Of a stretch of DNA of 46,327 nucleotides, positions 1 to 7,457 are shown in pieces. The DNA is from Candidatus Hopanoidivorans cymbastelae. Lineage in GTDB: Bacteria; Actinomycetota; Acidimicrobiia; Acidimicrobiales; Hopanoidiivorantaceae. Position numbers and translations under genes: made by a program. The stretch lies in the NCBI GenBank assembly GCA_028283145.1, contig JAPYNY010000019.1, forward strand, positions 1 through 46,327, read 5' to 3'. Each line of letters begins with the position of its first letter. The stretch's first letter is position 1. The notes below the pieces were generated by a model. It worked only from the letters and a program-made list of their open reading frames with translations. It was not told the DNA's origin and did not search any database.

Positions 1-486
1 CGAACCCTCGTGTTCAGCAAACAGCAGCATAGCAACGTTGTCAGTTGCCTCCTCAATAAATCCGTCCACAATCCCAAAACAAGTATCAGGATTGGCAGCC
101 GCTACGTTCCTCATGTCGTCAACAAACAAAAAGCCGATGCCCAATACCAGATCGGCGCTTTCAGCTTGGAGCTGCAACAAGTTGGCTCTGTTGGAGCCAT
201 CGTCGTTGGGGGAAACTTCGTCAAAGGTAATCCCCAAATCAGCTTCGGCTCTTTCAATGCCTTCGGCTGCCGAATCATTGAACGACTGGTCGCCTCGGCC
301 GCCGATATCAAAAACCAGACCGACATGGATGGGGTCCTCGGCTGGCACTGGTGCCTCTGTGGCGGGGGGAGCAGTTGTGGCGGTGGTGTCTTCGTCATCG
401 TCACCGCAGCCAACTGCTATCAGGGCTGTCGCCAGCAAAACTCCCAGAATGGTGGTCAGCAAACGAAACAGTGATTTTCTTTTCAC
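1..486 (-). CDS. BMP-family substrate-binding lipoprotein (partial, C-terminus outside window)
   Basis: The coding strand opens with GTG at 486, preceded at 8 nt by the Shine-Dalgarno AAGGAGA (494-500), and runs off the left edge, giving 162 N-terminal residues. A basic start (VKRKS), a hydrophobic stretch and a lipobox ending AVGC show a lipoprotein signal, followed by an acidic and Thr/Pro-rich linker. The mature part begins HVGLVFDIGGRGDQSFNDSA, the characteristic first strand and ligand loop of the BMP/PnrA (TmpC) family. Known members bind purine nucleosides or similar ligands for an ABC importer. The divergent neighbour is a nucleoside hydrolase, which fits nucleoside scavenging (inference). 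A run of nine C on the coding strand lies 11 nt upstream of the SD (512-520). Confidence 0.85.
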   Translation of the reverse strand, partial: MKRKSLFRLLTTILGVLLATALIAVGCGDDDEDTTATTAPPATEAPVPAEDPIHVGLVFDIGGRGDQSFNDSAAEGIERAEADLGITFDEVSPNDDGSNRANLLQLQAESADLVLGIGFLFVDDMRNVAAANPDTCFGIVDGFIEEATDNVAMLLFAEHEGS

Positions 487-511
487 GGTCTTGTCTCCTT
501 GGTGTGTTGTT

Positions 512-520
512 GGGGGGGGG
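512..520. repeat. G9 homopolymer (C9 on the lipoprotein strand)
   Basis: Nine consecutive G on the plus strand. It lies in the 5' leader or promoter of the BMP lipoprotein gene, between a possible -35 (TTTACA on the minus strand near 542-547) and the ribosome binding site. Long G/C runs of this length occur only four times in the window. A length-variable tract here could alter expression of the transporter (inference). Confidence 0.7.
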
Positions 521-740
521 TAGGAATGTCCCGGTGTTTTGTAAAGAAGTTGAAAACTTTAGCCGTGCAGGAAGACCCAAAATTCAACTTGCTGTTACTT
601 AGGTCGTTTCTAAAATAATAGCACAAAATTTACCCAAAGTCCAAACACACAAACCAACAAATCCACCTGCAGGAAACCACCCACCCACCTAAGGTATGCT
701 CAATACAGGAATCCTGAATAAAATCATAATTGTCTTTAGA

Positions 741-756
741 TTGTGCAGGTGCACAA
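741..756. promoter_or_regulatory. 16-bp perfect palindromic operator-like site
   Basis: TTGTGCA-GG-TGCACAA is a perfect inverted repeat with 7-bp arms and a 2-bp centre. It lies 25 bp upstream of the nucleoside hydrolase ATG, between that gene and the divergent nucleoside-binding lipoprotein. Its size and symmetry fit a dimeric repressor of the LacI, GntR or TetR type. The regulator is not in the window. A smaller 11-bp palindrome, CAGGAATCCTG, lies at 706-716. Confidence 0.5.
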
Positions 757-781
757 CTCTTAACATCCAAGGAGAAAGCTC

Positions 782-1705
782 ATGCGAAGATTTCTGATTG
801 ACACCGATACCGCTTCAGATGATGCTGTGGCGGTTTTGATGGCGTTGCGAGCACCTGACGTCAAAGTTGAAGCAATCACTGTGGTGGCTGGCAACGTGCC
901 GCTGGATCAAGCCGTCCAAAATGCTCTCTACACGGTTGAGTTGTGCGGGCAGCACACGCCGGTCTATGCCGGCTTGGAAAAGCCGATCCTGCATGAGTTG
1001 ATAACGGCTAGAGAAGTGCATGGGCAAGACGGCATGGGCGACATCGGCTTGGACTTGTCGGGCAGGCAGGCTGCGTCGGGACACGCGGTGGATGTGCTGA
1101 TAGATACTATCTGTGGCAGCCCAGGCGAAATCACTTTGGTAACTTTGGGGCCGTTGACGAATGTGGCGGTTGCGCTGCTAAGGGAGCCTAAGCTGGCTGA
1201 GGCAGTCAAGCAGTGTGTGGTGATGGGCGGGGCCTATGTACTGCCTGGCAATATCACACCCTTGGCGGAGTTCAATTTCTACGCAGACCCCGAAGCTGTT
1301 CAGATTGTGTTTGAGTCGGGCATGCCACTGCTGCTGGTCGGCTGGGAAGAAAGCATGAGCGCTGGTTTCGTGGACCCCGACGATTCGGCCAAGCTTTTGG
1401 CTATTGGCACGAAGTATTCCGAGTTTACAATCAATATTCAAGGTGGAGTAGCTGCCTACTTGGAGGAGATGGTGGGCATGCAAGGCTTTGATTTGCCGGA
1501 CCCGTTGGCCATGGCCGTGGCGCTAGAGCCCAGCATCGCAGAAATTGTCAAGCGCAGAGTTGACGTGGTGGTGGGTGATGGCATAGCCAGGGGGCAAACC
1601 ATAGTTGACACTTGGGGGGTTACGGGCCAGCCTGCCAATGTGGAGATCGCCCAGAATATTCCCCGCAGTGAATTCTTGAGAGTTCTCAGCCAGTTGTTGC
1701 GGTAG
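782..1705 (+). CDS. Inosine-uridine-preferring nucleoside hydrolase
   Basis: A 307-residue protein of full family length. Residues 6-17 carry the calcium-binding Asp cluster DTDTASDDAVA of nucleoside hydrolases (family pattern DxDxxxDD), and the central segment has LVTLGPLTNVA and VVMGGAY, both typical of the family. Known enzymes cleave the N-glycosidic bond of ribonucleosides to base and ribose in the cytoplasm. The ATG follows an SD, AAGGAG, at 769-774. The gene is divergent from a BMP nucleoside-binding lipoprotein, which fits uptake followed by hydrolysis, and an operator-like palindrome sits upstream. Its 3' end overlaps the convergent serine hydrolase gene by 20 bp. Substrate preference (purine or pyrimidine) cannot be read from the sequence. 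Confidence 0.92.
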   Translation: MRRFLIDTDTASDDAVAVLMALRAPDVKVEAITVVAGNVPLDQAVQNALYTVELCGQHTPVYAGLEKPILHELITAREVHGQDGMGDIGLDLSGRQAASGHAVDVLIDTICGSPGEITLVTLGPLTNVAVALLREPKLAEAVKQCVVMGGAYVLPGNITPLAEFNFYADPEAVQIVFESGMPLLLVGWEESMSAGFVDPDDSAKLLAIGTKYSEFTINIQGGVAAYLEEMVGMQGFDLPDPLAMAVALEPSIAEIVKRRVDVVVGDGIARGQTIVDTWGVTGQPANVEIAQNIPRSEFLRVLSQLLR

Positions 1706-2933
1706 TCTGCGACTGTTCACTTTCGGGAGTTTCAAGATCCAATACCCTGGTACTGGAATCTTGGTTGCGTTGACATGACGTCGGCTCAGCGGTGACAACG
1801 GCCAAAATTCTGCAGGATGCATAACTGATGAAATTTTGCTGCTGAGCGAAGGTCTCATCGGACACTTCGCCTCCTTGGGTGGCTATGGCGATGGAATAAG
1901 TTGCTTCAGGGGTAAGGATAATTCCGAAATCGTTCAGGGTGGCCGTTTCAGCTTGGCAGCACATAGGTGGCAACCAGCCTGCCTTGTGCAACACCTGAGT
2001 TTCTGTAGGCAGTCGCAGGGCCAGAGGGTAAGCCAGCGGGCCTCGGCAGCGGGCAAAATCTTCAAGCCAGCCTAGCACTACTTCTGTTTCTGGTTGTGGG
2101 AGCAGTTCGCCCAAGTAGAGTTGGCTGTAAAATCGGGCGGAGTCCAGCACGGTAGTTCTGTTGGACGTATATCTGGTTTTTGAGGCCCATTCCTGTGAGG
2201 CAGGCTCGGGAGGCTCCTCTCCGAAAGTCCAACGCAGAAGAAAGGTATTGGTCATGCCCGCTTGGTTGTGCAGGAATTCGTTTATGCTGTCAATCCCGAT
2301 TAGTTTTATCAGTTCAGCTGTTTGGACGTTGTCCGACAGGCACAGCACGTCAAAAACAAGATGTTCCACTGATTCAGTGCCAAGCTCAGCAGCAACTGCC
2401 GTAATCCAAAATGTTTTGGCTGCGCTGGCAGAAATGAAGGTGGAATCTTGATTTAGGCTGATGGGGGCAGCTAGCTCTGTGTTTGTGGTTTGGTCAAGTA
2501 ATTGAATTGAGACAGCCCATTGCATGTGCGGTAGCCAGATGGAAGCGATATCGTCCAGCGAAAGGAACTCAAAGGAGAGGTGGGTTTCCAATGGCTGAGA
2601 TTGATTGGCGCTGGGCGGGTCTAAAATTTGGCCTAAATCCGAGCCTGTTGTCGGGGTTGCCTCTTCAGGTATTGAAGTTTCTGCTGTTGAAGGCGTGGAT
2701 TCAGCCTCGCTTGATTCGGCCGTATTACTAGGTTGGTCGTTCGCGGAGGGGCCGGTGTTCTGGTTTTTGCTGGTTGCACCTGTGTCTCCAGCGTTCAAGT
2801 CGTCAGAGTTTTGAGCCGTCTGGGAGGTCTCATCTAAACTTTCAGCCTCAGACGGTGAGCAACTCGCCAAGAACGACACGATAGTGCACAGGATGACGGA
2901 CAGAACAAATTCTGGCCTACGTAAAACTTCCAT
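1686..2933 (-). CDS. Class A beta-lactamase/PBP-like serine hydrolase lipoprotein
   Basis: I take ATG at 2933; an in-frame TTG at 2957 would add eight residues. The N-terminus is a signal peptide ending FLASC (lipobox), followed by about 80 residues of Ser/Thr/Glu-rich linker. The C-terminal domain has the three landmarks of penicillin-recognising serine hydrolases in order: SAAK (SxxK, residues 170-173), SDN (200-202) and KAG (317-319, in the place of KTG). This matches the class A beta-lactamase fold. The general-base Glu is not obvious and KTG is altered, so activity on beta-lactams is uncertain; a wall-related esterase or a binding protein is equally possible. It is expected to be anchored outside the membrane. 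No operon partner: it converges with the nucleoside hydrolase and is divergent from the P-II gene. Confidence 0.7.
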   Translation of the reverse strand: MEVLRRPEFVLSVILCTIVSFLASCSPSEAESLDETSQTAQNSDDLNAGDTGATSKNQNTGPSANDQPSNTAESSEAESTPSTAETSIPEEATPTTGSDLGQILDPPSANQSQPLETHLSFEFLSLDDIASIWLPHMQWAVSIQLLDQTTNTELAAPISLNQDSTFISASAAKTFWITAVAAELGTESVEHLVFDVLCLSDNVQTAELIKLIGIDSINEFLHNQAGMTNTFLLRWTFGEEPPEPASQEWASKTRYTSNRTTVLDSARFYSQLYLGELLPQPETEVVLGWLEDFARCRGPLAYPLALRLPTETQVLHKAGWLPPMCCQAETATLNDFGIILTPEATYSIAIATQGGEVSDETFAQQQNFISYASCRILAVVTAEPTSCQRNQDSSTRVLDLETPESEQSQTTATTG

Positions 2934-3004
2934 CAGATAACCTAAACTAATAATCAAGCTTATTTTTTGCCGATCAGTGGTTCTAAGTCAACACCTCAAA
3001 TACA

Positions 3005-3346
3005 ATGCTAAAGCTCATAACTGCAGTTGTCCGTCCCAATAGAGTGGAGGCGGTCAAGAGTGCTCTAAGAAGACAAGGCGTGCAGGGCATGACTATGACC
3101 GAGGCGCAAGGCTATGGGCGCCAAGGCGGGCGCAGTGAGATTTATCGGGGAGAGGAGTATCCGGTTGAATTTGTGCCGAAGGTGAAAATTGAAGTTATTG
3201 TTGATGCTGAGTTGGCTGATTTGGTGATTGACACAGTGGTTAAAGTGGCTGATTCGGGCAATGTTGGGGATGGCAAAATCTGGGTTATTGATGTAGCTGA
3301 CGCCGTTCGCATCCGCACGGCTGAGCGTGGCGCGGATGCCGTCTAG
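3005..3346 (+). CDS. glnB: P-II family nitrogen regulatory protein
   Basis: A 113-residue protein of exact family length. It has the P-II signature before the T-loop (MTMTEAQGYGRQ), the T-loop with YRGEEY (the tyrosine equivalent to the uridylylated or adenylylated Tyr51 is Tyr52), FVPKVKIEV, and the nucleotide-binding C-terminal part GNVGDGKIWV and RIRTAERG. P-II trimers sense ATP/ADP and 2-oxoglutarate and control ammonium transport and nitrogen assimilation. Here the gene stands alone: no amtB, glnA or glnD lies beside it, unlike the usual amtB-glnK(-glnD) group of actinobacteria, so I cannot tell GlnB from GlnK. The symbol is given in the family sense. Confidence 0.93.
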   Translation: MLKLITAVVRPNRVEAVKSALRRQGVQGMTMTEAQGYGRQGGRSEIYRGEEYPVEFVPKVKIEVIVDAELADLVIDTVVKVADSGNVGDGKIWVIDVADAVRIRTAERGADAV

Positions 3347-3467
3347 TTTTGCTCTGGCTTCGCTCTGGTCTCGGTTCGCCAAACTCTCACCGCTTGATTT
3401 TCCCCGTCTAGTATTCCTCGTTCCGGCTAGCTGCGCCTTTCGCGTTTCAATGAATTCGCAGGACAGC

Positions 3468-4211
3468 TTATCCTTCTAAGCAGGCAAACAACTCTGGGTC
3501 GCTTTTTTGCAGGCGACGACATCCAGCCTCCCACATCATTGGAATGAAATATTTGTTGTAGTCGGCTTTGGAGCGGGCAGCCTCAACTGGTGGGATTTCT
3601 TTGCCACCAATGAGTTGGGCCACCGCATGACAGCGTGCCGAGCTCTCTAGAGCAATGGCTTTGATTGTGGCAATTTGGAGGGTTTCTGCTACGACCAGAG
3701 CTCCGTGGTTATCCATAATCAGAACATTTTTGGCACCTAGTTCTCGTGCCATCCGCTCGCCATCCACAGGCTTTTGGATTCCGTCGTCGCTGTAATGGGC
3801 TTGGTCTTCAAAAAAGAGCACCGAGTCGGTTGAATACATTCCCAAGTCGCAACCTGTGGTTGAGAGGGCCTCCACCCAGCGGGAGTGAATGTGGACTATT
3901 GAGTTGACATCTGGGCGAGCACGCATCAGCGAAGCGTGAAATGCAATGGCAGGGGAGGGTTCCCAAGTTCCTTCCAGCTTGTTCATCTCAAAATCCACCT
4001 TGATGACTTGCTCAGGTAAAGTTTCGTCAAAATATCCGAATGTTGAGACCCAGAAAGAATTTTCAGAAGCTCTGAGGGAAACATGTCCAGCGACACGACT
4101 TTCACAACCCTCCCTGGCCAACATACGCCGAGCTAGAGAAATTTGGAATGCTGGATGGTTCTCAGTCCAAGTTTGGGATTGAGAGGCTGACATTTTTGCC
4201 GGTTGGGTCAT
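3468..4211 (-). CDS. Class II aldolase/adducin family protein
   Basis: A 247-residue protein with the class II aldolase landmarks: AGHVSLR near the N-terminus, the metal-binding HIHSRW in the middle and the downstream DNHGALV. Family members are zinc-dependent sugar-phosphate aldolases (fuculose-1-phosphate, ribulose-5-phosphate 4-epimerase type) or decarboxylases. The longer acidic segment after the HxH motif resembles the adducin-like subgroup of unknown substrate. The start ATG at 4211 overlaps the stop of the upstream coiled-coil gene by ATGA, so the two are translationally coupled. A second in-frame ATG lies six codons later. Substrate unknown. Confidence 0.82.
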   Translation of the reverse strand: MTQPAKMSASQSQTWTENHPAFQISLARRMLAREGCESRVAGHVSLRASENSFWVSTFGYFDETLPEQVIKVDFEMNKLEGTWEPSPAIAFHASLMRARPDVNSIVHIHSRWVEALSTTGCDLGMYSTDSVLFFEDQAHYSDDGIQKPVDGERMARELGAKNVLIMDNHGALVVAETLQIATIKAIALESSARCHAVAQLIGGKEIPPVEAARSKADYNKYFIPMMWEAGCRRLQKSDPELFACLEG

Positions 4212-5356
4212 CTGGCGATGGTTCTGATGGTGAAGGGCTGAAGTCCTTGCACAAGAAAGTGGACCATTGCCTCCAGCCTGGCGAGTCGTTCTACGACTTC
4301 GTCCAGTTTTTCATCCAGCCTTTCGATCTTGGCCGTATTTTGGCTTAGAAGTTCTTGCCATTCAGCTCTGTCTTGGGCTCGCAGTTCTTGCCATTCAGCT
4401 CTGTCTTCGGTTCGCTGTTGTTGCCAGCGTGCTCTGTCTTCGGCCCGTTGTTGTTGCCAGCGTTTTTGGTCTTCCGCCCGTTGTTGTTGCCAGTGGGTTG
4501 CGTCTTTGGCTAGTAGTTGCTGCAATTGTGCCTGGTTTTGGGCGAGTTGGTGCTGCCACTGTGCGTTGTCTTCATCTCGCTGTTGCTGCCACTGTGCTCT
4601 GTCTTCGGCCCGTTGTTGTTGCCAGCGTGCGTTGTCTTCGGCGCGTTGTTTTTCCCAGCGTTTTTGGTCTTCGGCCCGTTGTTGTTCCCAGTGGGTTGCG
4701 TCTTTGGCTAGTAGTTGCTGTAATTGTGCCTGGTCTTCGGCCCGTTGTTGGGCTGTGTCAGTTTTTTGCTGTTCAAAGTTCCGTTCCCACTGGGCTTTGT
4801 CTTCGTTGTGTTGTATTAGCCAACTCTCGTGGTTTTGGGCGAGTTGGTGCTGCCACTGTGCTCTGTCTTCGGCTCGTTGTTGTTGCCAGCGGGTGTTGTC
4901 TTGGGTTCGCTGTTTTTCCCAGCGTGCGTTGTCCTCGGCTCGCTGTTTTTCAGCATGAGCGAATCTGTTGTCGATGTGCTGCGCAATTCGCTCTTCCATA
5001 GCGACTAATTCGCCCTTCAGCATGGCAAAAAGCTCATACTGTTCTCGCTTGTTTTCGACGAAGCGTTCGTTTTGCTCGCGTTTGTCTTGGGCAAGGCGTT
5101 CGCTTTGGTCTTGCTTGTCTTCGGTTCGTTGTTTTTCCCAGCGTGCGTTGTCTTCCGCTAGGCGTTCGTTTTGCTCGTGCCTGTCTTCGGCGCGTTGTTT
5201 TTCCCAGCGTGCGTTGTCTTCCGCTAGGCGTTCGTTCAGCTTCTTTTCAAGCTGGAAATAAAACCTCACAACCAGCCCGAAAGTGGCAAGAATGAACCCG
5301 CCAGCGGCTAGGGCCTCTGCCGTGATAAAGGCTGGTAGTTGGATTATCGCATTCAT
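4208..5356 (-). CDS. Membrane-anchored coiled-coil protein built of 11-residue repeats
   Basis: A 382-residue protein. Residues about 13-34 form one N-terminal membrane segment. Then come about 25 copies of an 11-residue unit, consensus QRAEDxARWxx (for example QRAEDNARWEK, QRAEDRAQWQQ), in two blocks of 6 and 19 separated by an irregular stretch (ELVAMEERIAQHIDNRF). A larger six-unit (66-residue) period is visible because LLAKDATHW recurs. The C-terminal 35 residues change to a regular heptad (IERLDEKLDEVVERLARLEA). The period of 11 predicts a hendecad coiled coil with a Trp in almost every unit. A good SD (AAAGGAG) precedes ATG at 5356. It overlaps the aldolase start by ATGA. I do not recognise a named family; a scaffold or tether is inference. 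Confidence 0.75.
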   Translation of the reverse strand: MNAIIQLPAFITAEALAAGGFILATFGLVVRFYFQLEKKLNERLAEDNARWEKQRAEDRHEQNERLAEDNARWEKQRTEDKQDQSERLAQDKREQNERFVENKREQYELFAMLKGELVAMEERIAQHIDNRFAHAEKQRAEDNARWEKQRTQDNTRWQQQRAEDRAQWQHQLAQNHESWLIQHNEDKAQWERNFEQQKTDTAQQRAEDQAQLQQLLAKDATHWEQQRAEDQKRWEKQRAEDNARWQQQRAEDRAQWQQQRDEDNAQWQHQLAQNQAQLQQLLAKDATHWQQQRAEDQKRWQQQRAEDRARWQQQRTEDRAEWQELRAQDRAEWQELLSQNTAKIERLDEKLDEVVERLARLEAMVHFLVQGLQPFTIRTIAR

Positions 5357-5387
5357 TGGGTCTCCTTTTATTTTAGTTGTAAAAAGC

Positions 5388-5601
5388 GGTTGGGTTTGAG
5401 CTTGTCAGCTAGAGCATCGCTACGGTTTGAAAGTTAGACAATAGGTGTTGCATAAGGGGTTGGGCTTGCTGTTCCAGATGAGCTCCGGCTCTAGTTGGAA
5501 AGCTAGTCAACAGGTGCTGCACGGCTGCTTGACCTTGGTGCTAGCAAAATTTCTGGGCTGCGTCATAGAAGTTAAGACACTACCAGCGAGGTGCTGCACG
5601 G
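5388..5601. repeat. Degenerate tandem repeat of about 70 bp in a 402-bp gene-free spacer
   Basis: The spacer 5357-5758 holds no supportable gene. Within it GGTTGGG recurs 70 bp apart (5388 and 5458), and the motif AGGTGYTGCAY recurs at 5443, 5512 and 5589, the last two copies sharing AGGTGCTGCACGG. Between them GAAAGYTAGWCAA is also shared. The picture is two and a half diverged copies of one unit between the divergent coiled-coil and Nudix genes. It may be a decayed duplication or a set of regulator sites. Confidence 0.5.
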
Positions 5602-5758
5602 ATATTCTGAGCAAATCTCAGACAAGCTAATATAAACACAGCAAATAACCTAGGTGTCTCCTTGGGACTTGGATATCTCGCTGACGCCTGCGGTTAGCCA
5701 GCAGCTGGGCAACTCAACCAGTGAAAACAATGACAGAACACGCAACAAAAAATGACTA

Positions 5759-6571
5759 ATGAGCAGTGACAAGCAACGCTATGAGAGTTGGGAAGCTGCC
5801 CACAAGCACGACCCTGACCGTCCCGTTATGTTTGCCGCGACTGTTGTCGTCATTCGCAACAACCCAACAGCCCGCCAAGCCAACCAGCTAGAGGTTTTGA
5901 TGGTAAAGAGAGCCAAAGAACTGGCCTTCGGAGGGGGTTCCTGGGTATTTCCTGGAGGCAAAATTGATCCAGCAGACATGGAGAATGCAGGTTCAACCCC
6001 ACAGACAAGCGACACGCTTCGGCTGCCTGATTTTTTGTCTGATCTAAAGCCTGACAAAGCACATGCCTACCTAGCCTCACAATTAGCTGGAGTGCGTGAA
6101 GTTGAAGAAGAGACGGGGTTGTTGCTCAGCCCGGCTAATTTGATATGTTTTTCCCACTGGGTGCCGCCGCCGATCGCTCCCAAACGTTATGCCACTTGGT
6201 TTTTCTTAGCAGAAGCGCCTGAAAATCAAGGCATCACTGTGGACGGCGGGGAGATAGTGGATTATCAGTGGATTACTCCAAGCGCAACCCTGCTGTTGCG
6301 CGATCAAGGAGAAATCAACATGCTTCCGCCGACTTACGTGACGCTGACAGAGCTGGCCGACTGCGCCAATTGCGATGAGGCCCTGGATTTAGCCCAAAGC
6401 CGCCCCCCGCCTCTGTATGCCACCAAAATTGCGGTTTTAGACAAAGGTGCTGTATCTATGTGGGAGGGCGATGCCGGCTATGAGAGCGGCAATGCACAGG
6501 CACCAGGCCCACGTCATAGGTTGGCGATGTCAGATGAAGGCTGGGAGTATCAGCGAACCTCACCTGACTAG
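5759..6571 (+). CDS. Nudix hydrolase with an interrupted Nudix box
   Basis: A 270-residue protein. The Nudix box is split: PGGKIDPAD at residues 65-73 and AGVREVEEETGLLL at 110-123 are separated by about 30 extra residues. The catalytic REVEEETG half is intact. Such an insertion is known in the NUDT7/NUDT19-type coenzyme A or acyl-CoA pyrophosphatases and their bacterial relatives, so hydrolysis of a nucleoside diphosphate linkage, possibly CoA-like, is likely. The substrate is inference. The C-terminal 70 residues are family-specific. It faces the cofE gene, convergent, with only 11 bp between them. No clear SD precedes the ATG. Confidence 0.85.
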   Translation: MSSDKQRYESWEAAHKHDPDRPVMFAATVVVIRNNPTARQANQLEVLMVKRAKELAFGGGSWVFPGGKIDPADMENAGSTPQTSDTLRLPDFLSDLKPDKAHAYLASQLAGVREVEEETGLLLSPANLICFSHWVPPPIAPKRYATWFFLAEAPENQGITVDGGEIVDYQWITPSATLLLRDQGEINMLPPTYVTLTELADCANCDEALDLAQSRPPPLYATKIAVLDKGAVSMWEGDAGYESGNAQAPGPRHRLAMSDEGWEYQRTSPD

Positions 6572-6582
6572 TCAGCCATTGG

Positions 6583-7416
6583 CTAGCGAAACAAATCCTC
6601 ATTAGGGTGTCGCACAATTGTGTTGACGACTCCCTTGGGTTCAGCTTCGGTGTCAGAAGTTTTGCCTTTCAAGACAAGCCAGCTTTCCGGCACGCCACGA
6701 ACGACAGCCACAGGAATGCCTTGGGTTTTACCCATAACCAACTCGGCTGCGGCTGCCAGTTCATCCACGATAGCCACTTCAGTTACAGCAAGTTCCCTAT
6801 GGCTGGCATCCAGCTCGCCACGCAAATCCAAAATAGGATGAATACCCGAAGACCCGATGGCCACATCGGTGAGTCCTCGTCGCCACGGACGCCCAAAAGT
6901 ATCTGAAATAATGACCGCCACTTCGAGTTGGATGAGATTGAAGATTTCATTTCGGATCCTTTGGGCGGAACGGTCGGGGTAGCGTGGCAGCAAAGCAGCT
7001 TGACCTTCGGGAACGTTAGACAGGTCAACTCCAGCATTAGCGCACACAAAGCCATGTGCAGTTTCAGAAATGATGAGCTCTCCCCGCTGACGCAAGACAC
7101 GGACTGATTCTTGTCTCACAATCTGTTTGGACCTTGCCTGAAGCAGAACTTCCGCATTGGAATGGGCTGAGGGCTTGGAATGAGTTGAGTTGCGGACTGG
7201 ACTAGCTTCGCCTACCTGTTCTGTTCCCGGCACCGAATCAGCCAGCAGCTTTACCAGTCTGCCTTCAGCTTTTGACACTATCTTTTGAGTAACTACAACC
7301 ACATCGCCTTCGGTTAGAGGATTGGACTTGGCTGTGGCTTGGACAATTAGCTCAGATAGGTTTTGCCCCGGCGATACCTCCCCCATACCTGCTATGCCGA
7401 AGATCTCAAGTTTCAT
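6583..7416 (-). CDS. cofE: Coenzyme F420-0:L-glutamate ligase
   Basis: A 277-residue protein with the CofE landmarks: GDVVVVTQKIVSKAEGR near the N-terminus, the GFVCANAGVD loop, PDRSAQRIR, and ISDTFGRPWRRGLTDVAIG with the metal-binding Asp. The enzyme adds gamma-linked glutamate to F420-0 using GTP. It has only the ligase domain; the nitroreductase-like C-terminal domain found in mycobacterial FbiB is absent, so the dehydro-F420 reduction step would need another gene. It lies 41 bp after cofD in the same direction, so the two probably form an operon. An insertion rich in Ser, His and Lys (around residues 70-90) is unusual. Confidence 0.93.
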   Translation of the reverse strand: MKLEIFGIAGMGEVSPGQNLSELIVQATAKSNPLTEGDVVVVTQKIVSKAEGRLVKLLADSVPGTEQVGEASPVRNSTHSKPSAHSNAEVLLQARSKQIVRQESVRVLRQRGELIISETAHGFVCANAGVDLSNVPEGQAALLPRYPDRSAQRIRNEIFNLIQLEVAVIISDTFGRPWRRGLTDVAIGSSGIHPILDLRGELDASHRELAVTEVAIVDELAAAAELVMGKTQGIPVAVVRGVPESWLVLKGKTSDTEAEPKGVVNTIVRHPNEDLFR

Positions 7417-7457
7417 TGATATTCACTGCGGTTTTCAATTCCTTAGGAGTCAAAAAT

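Noticed and set aside
4267..5001. Plus-strand open frames over the coiled-coil gene
   Set aside because: They result from the 33-bp repeat read in antisense, giving monotonous Leu/Val/Cys repeats without a start site.
4208..5356. 33-bp repeats of the coiled-coil gene as a CRISPR-like array
   Set aside because: The repeats are in frame, without unique spacers, and encode a regular protein repeat.
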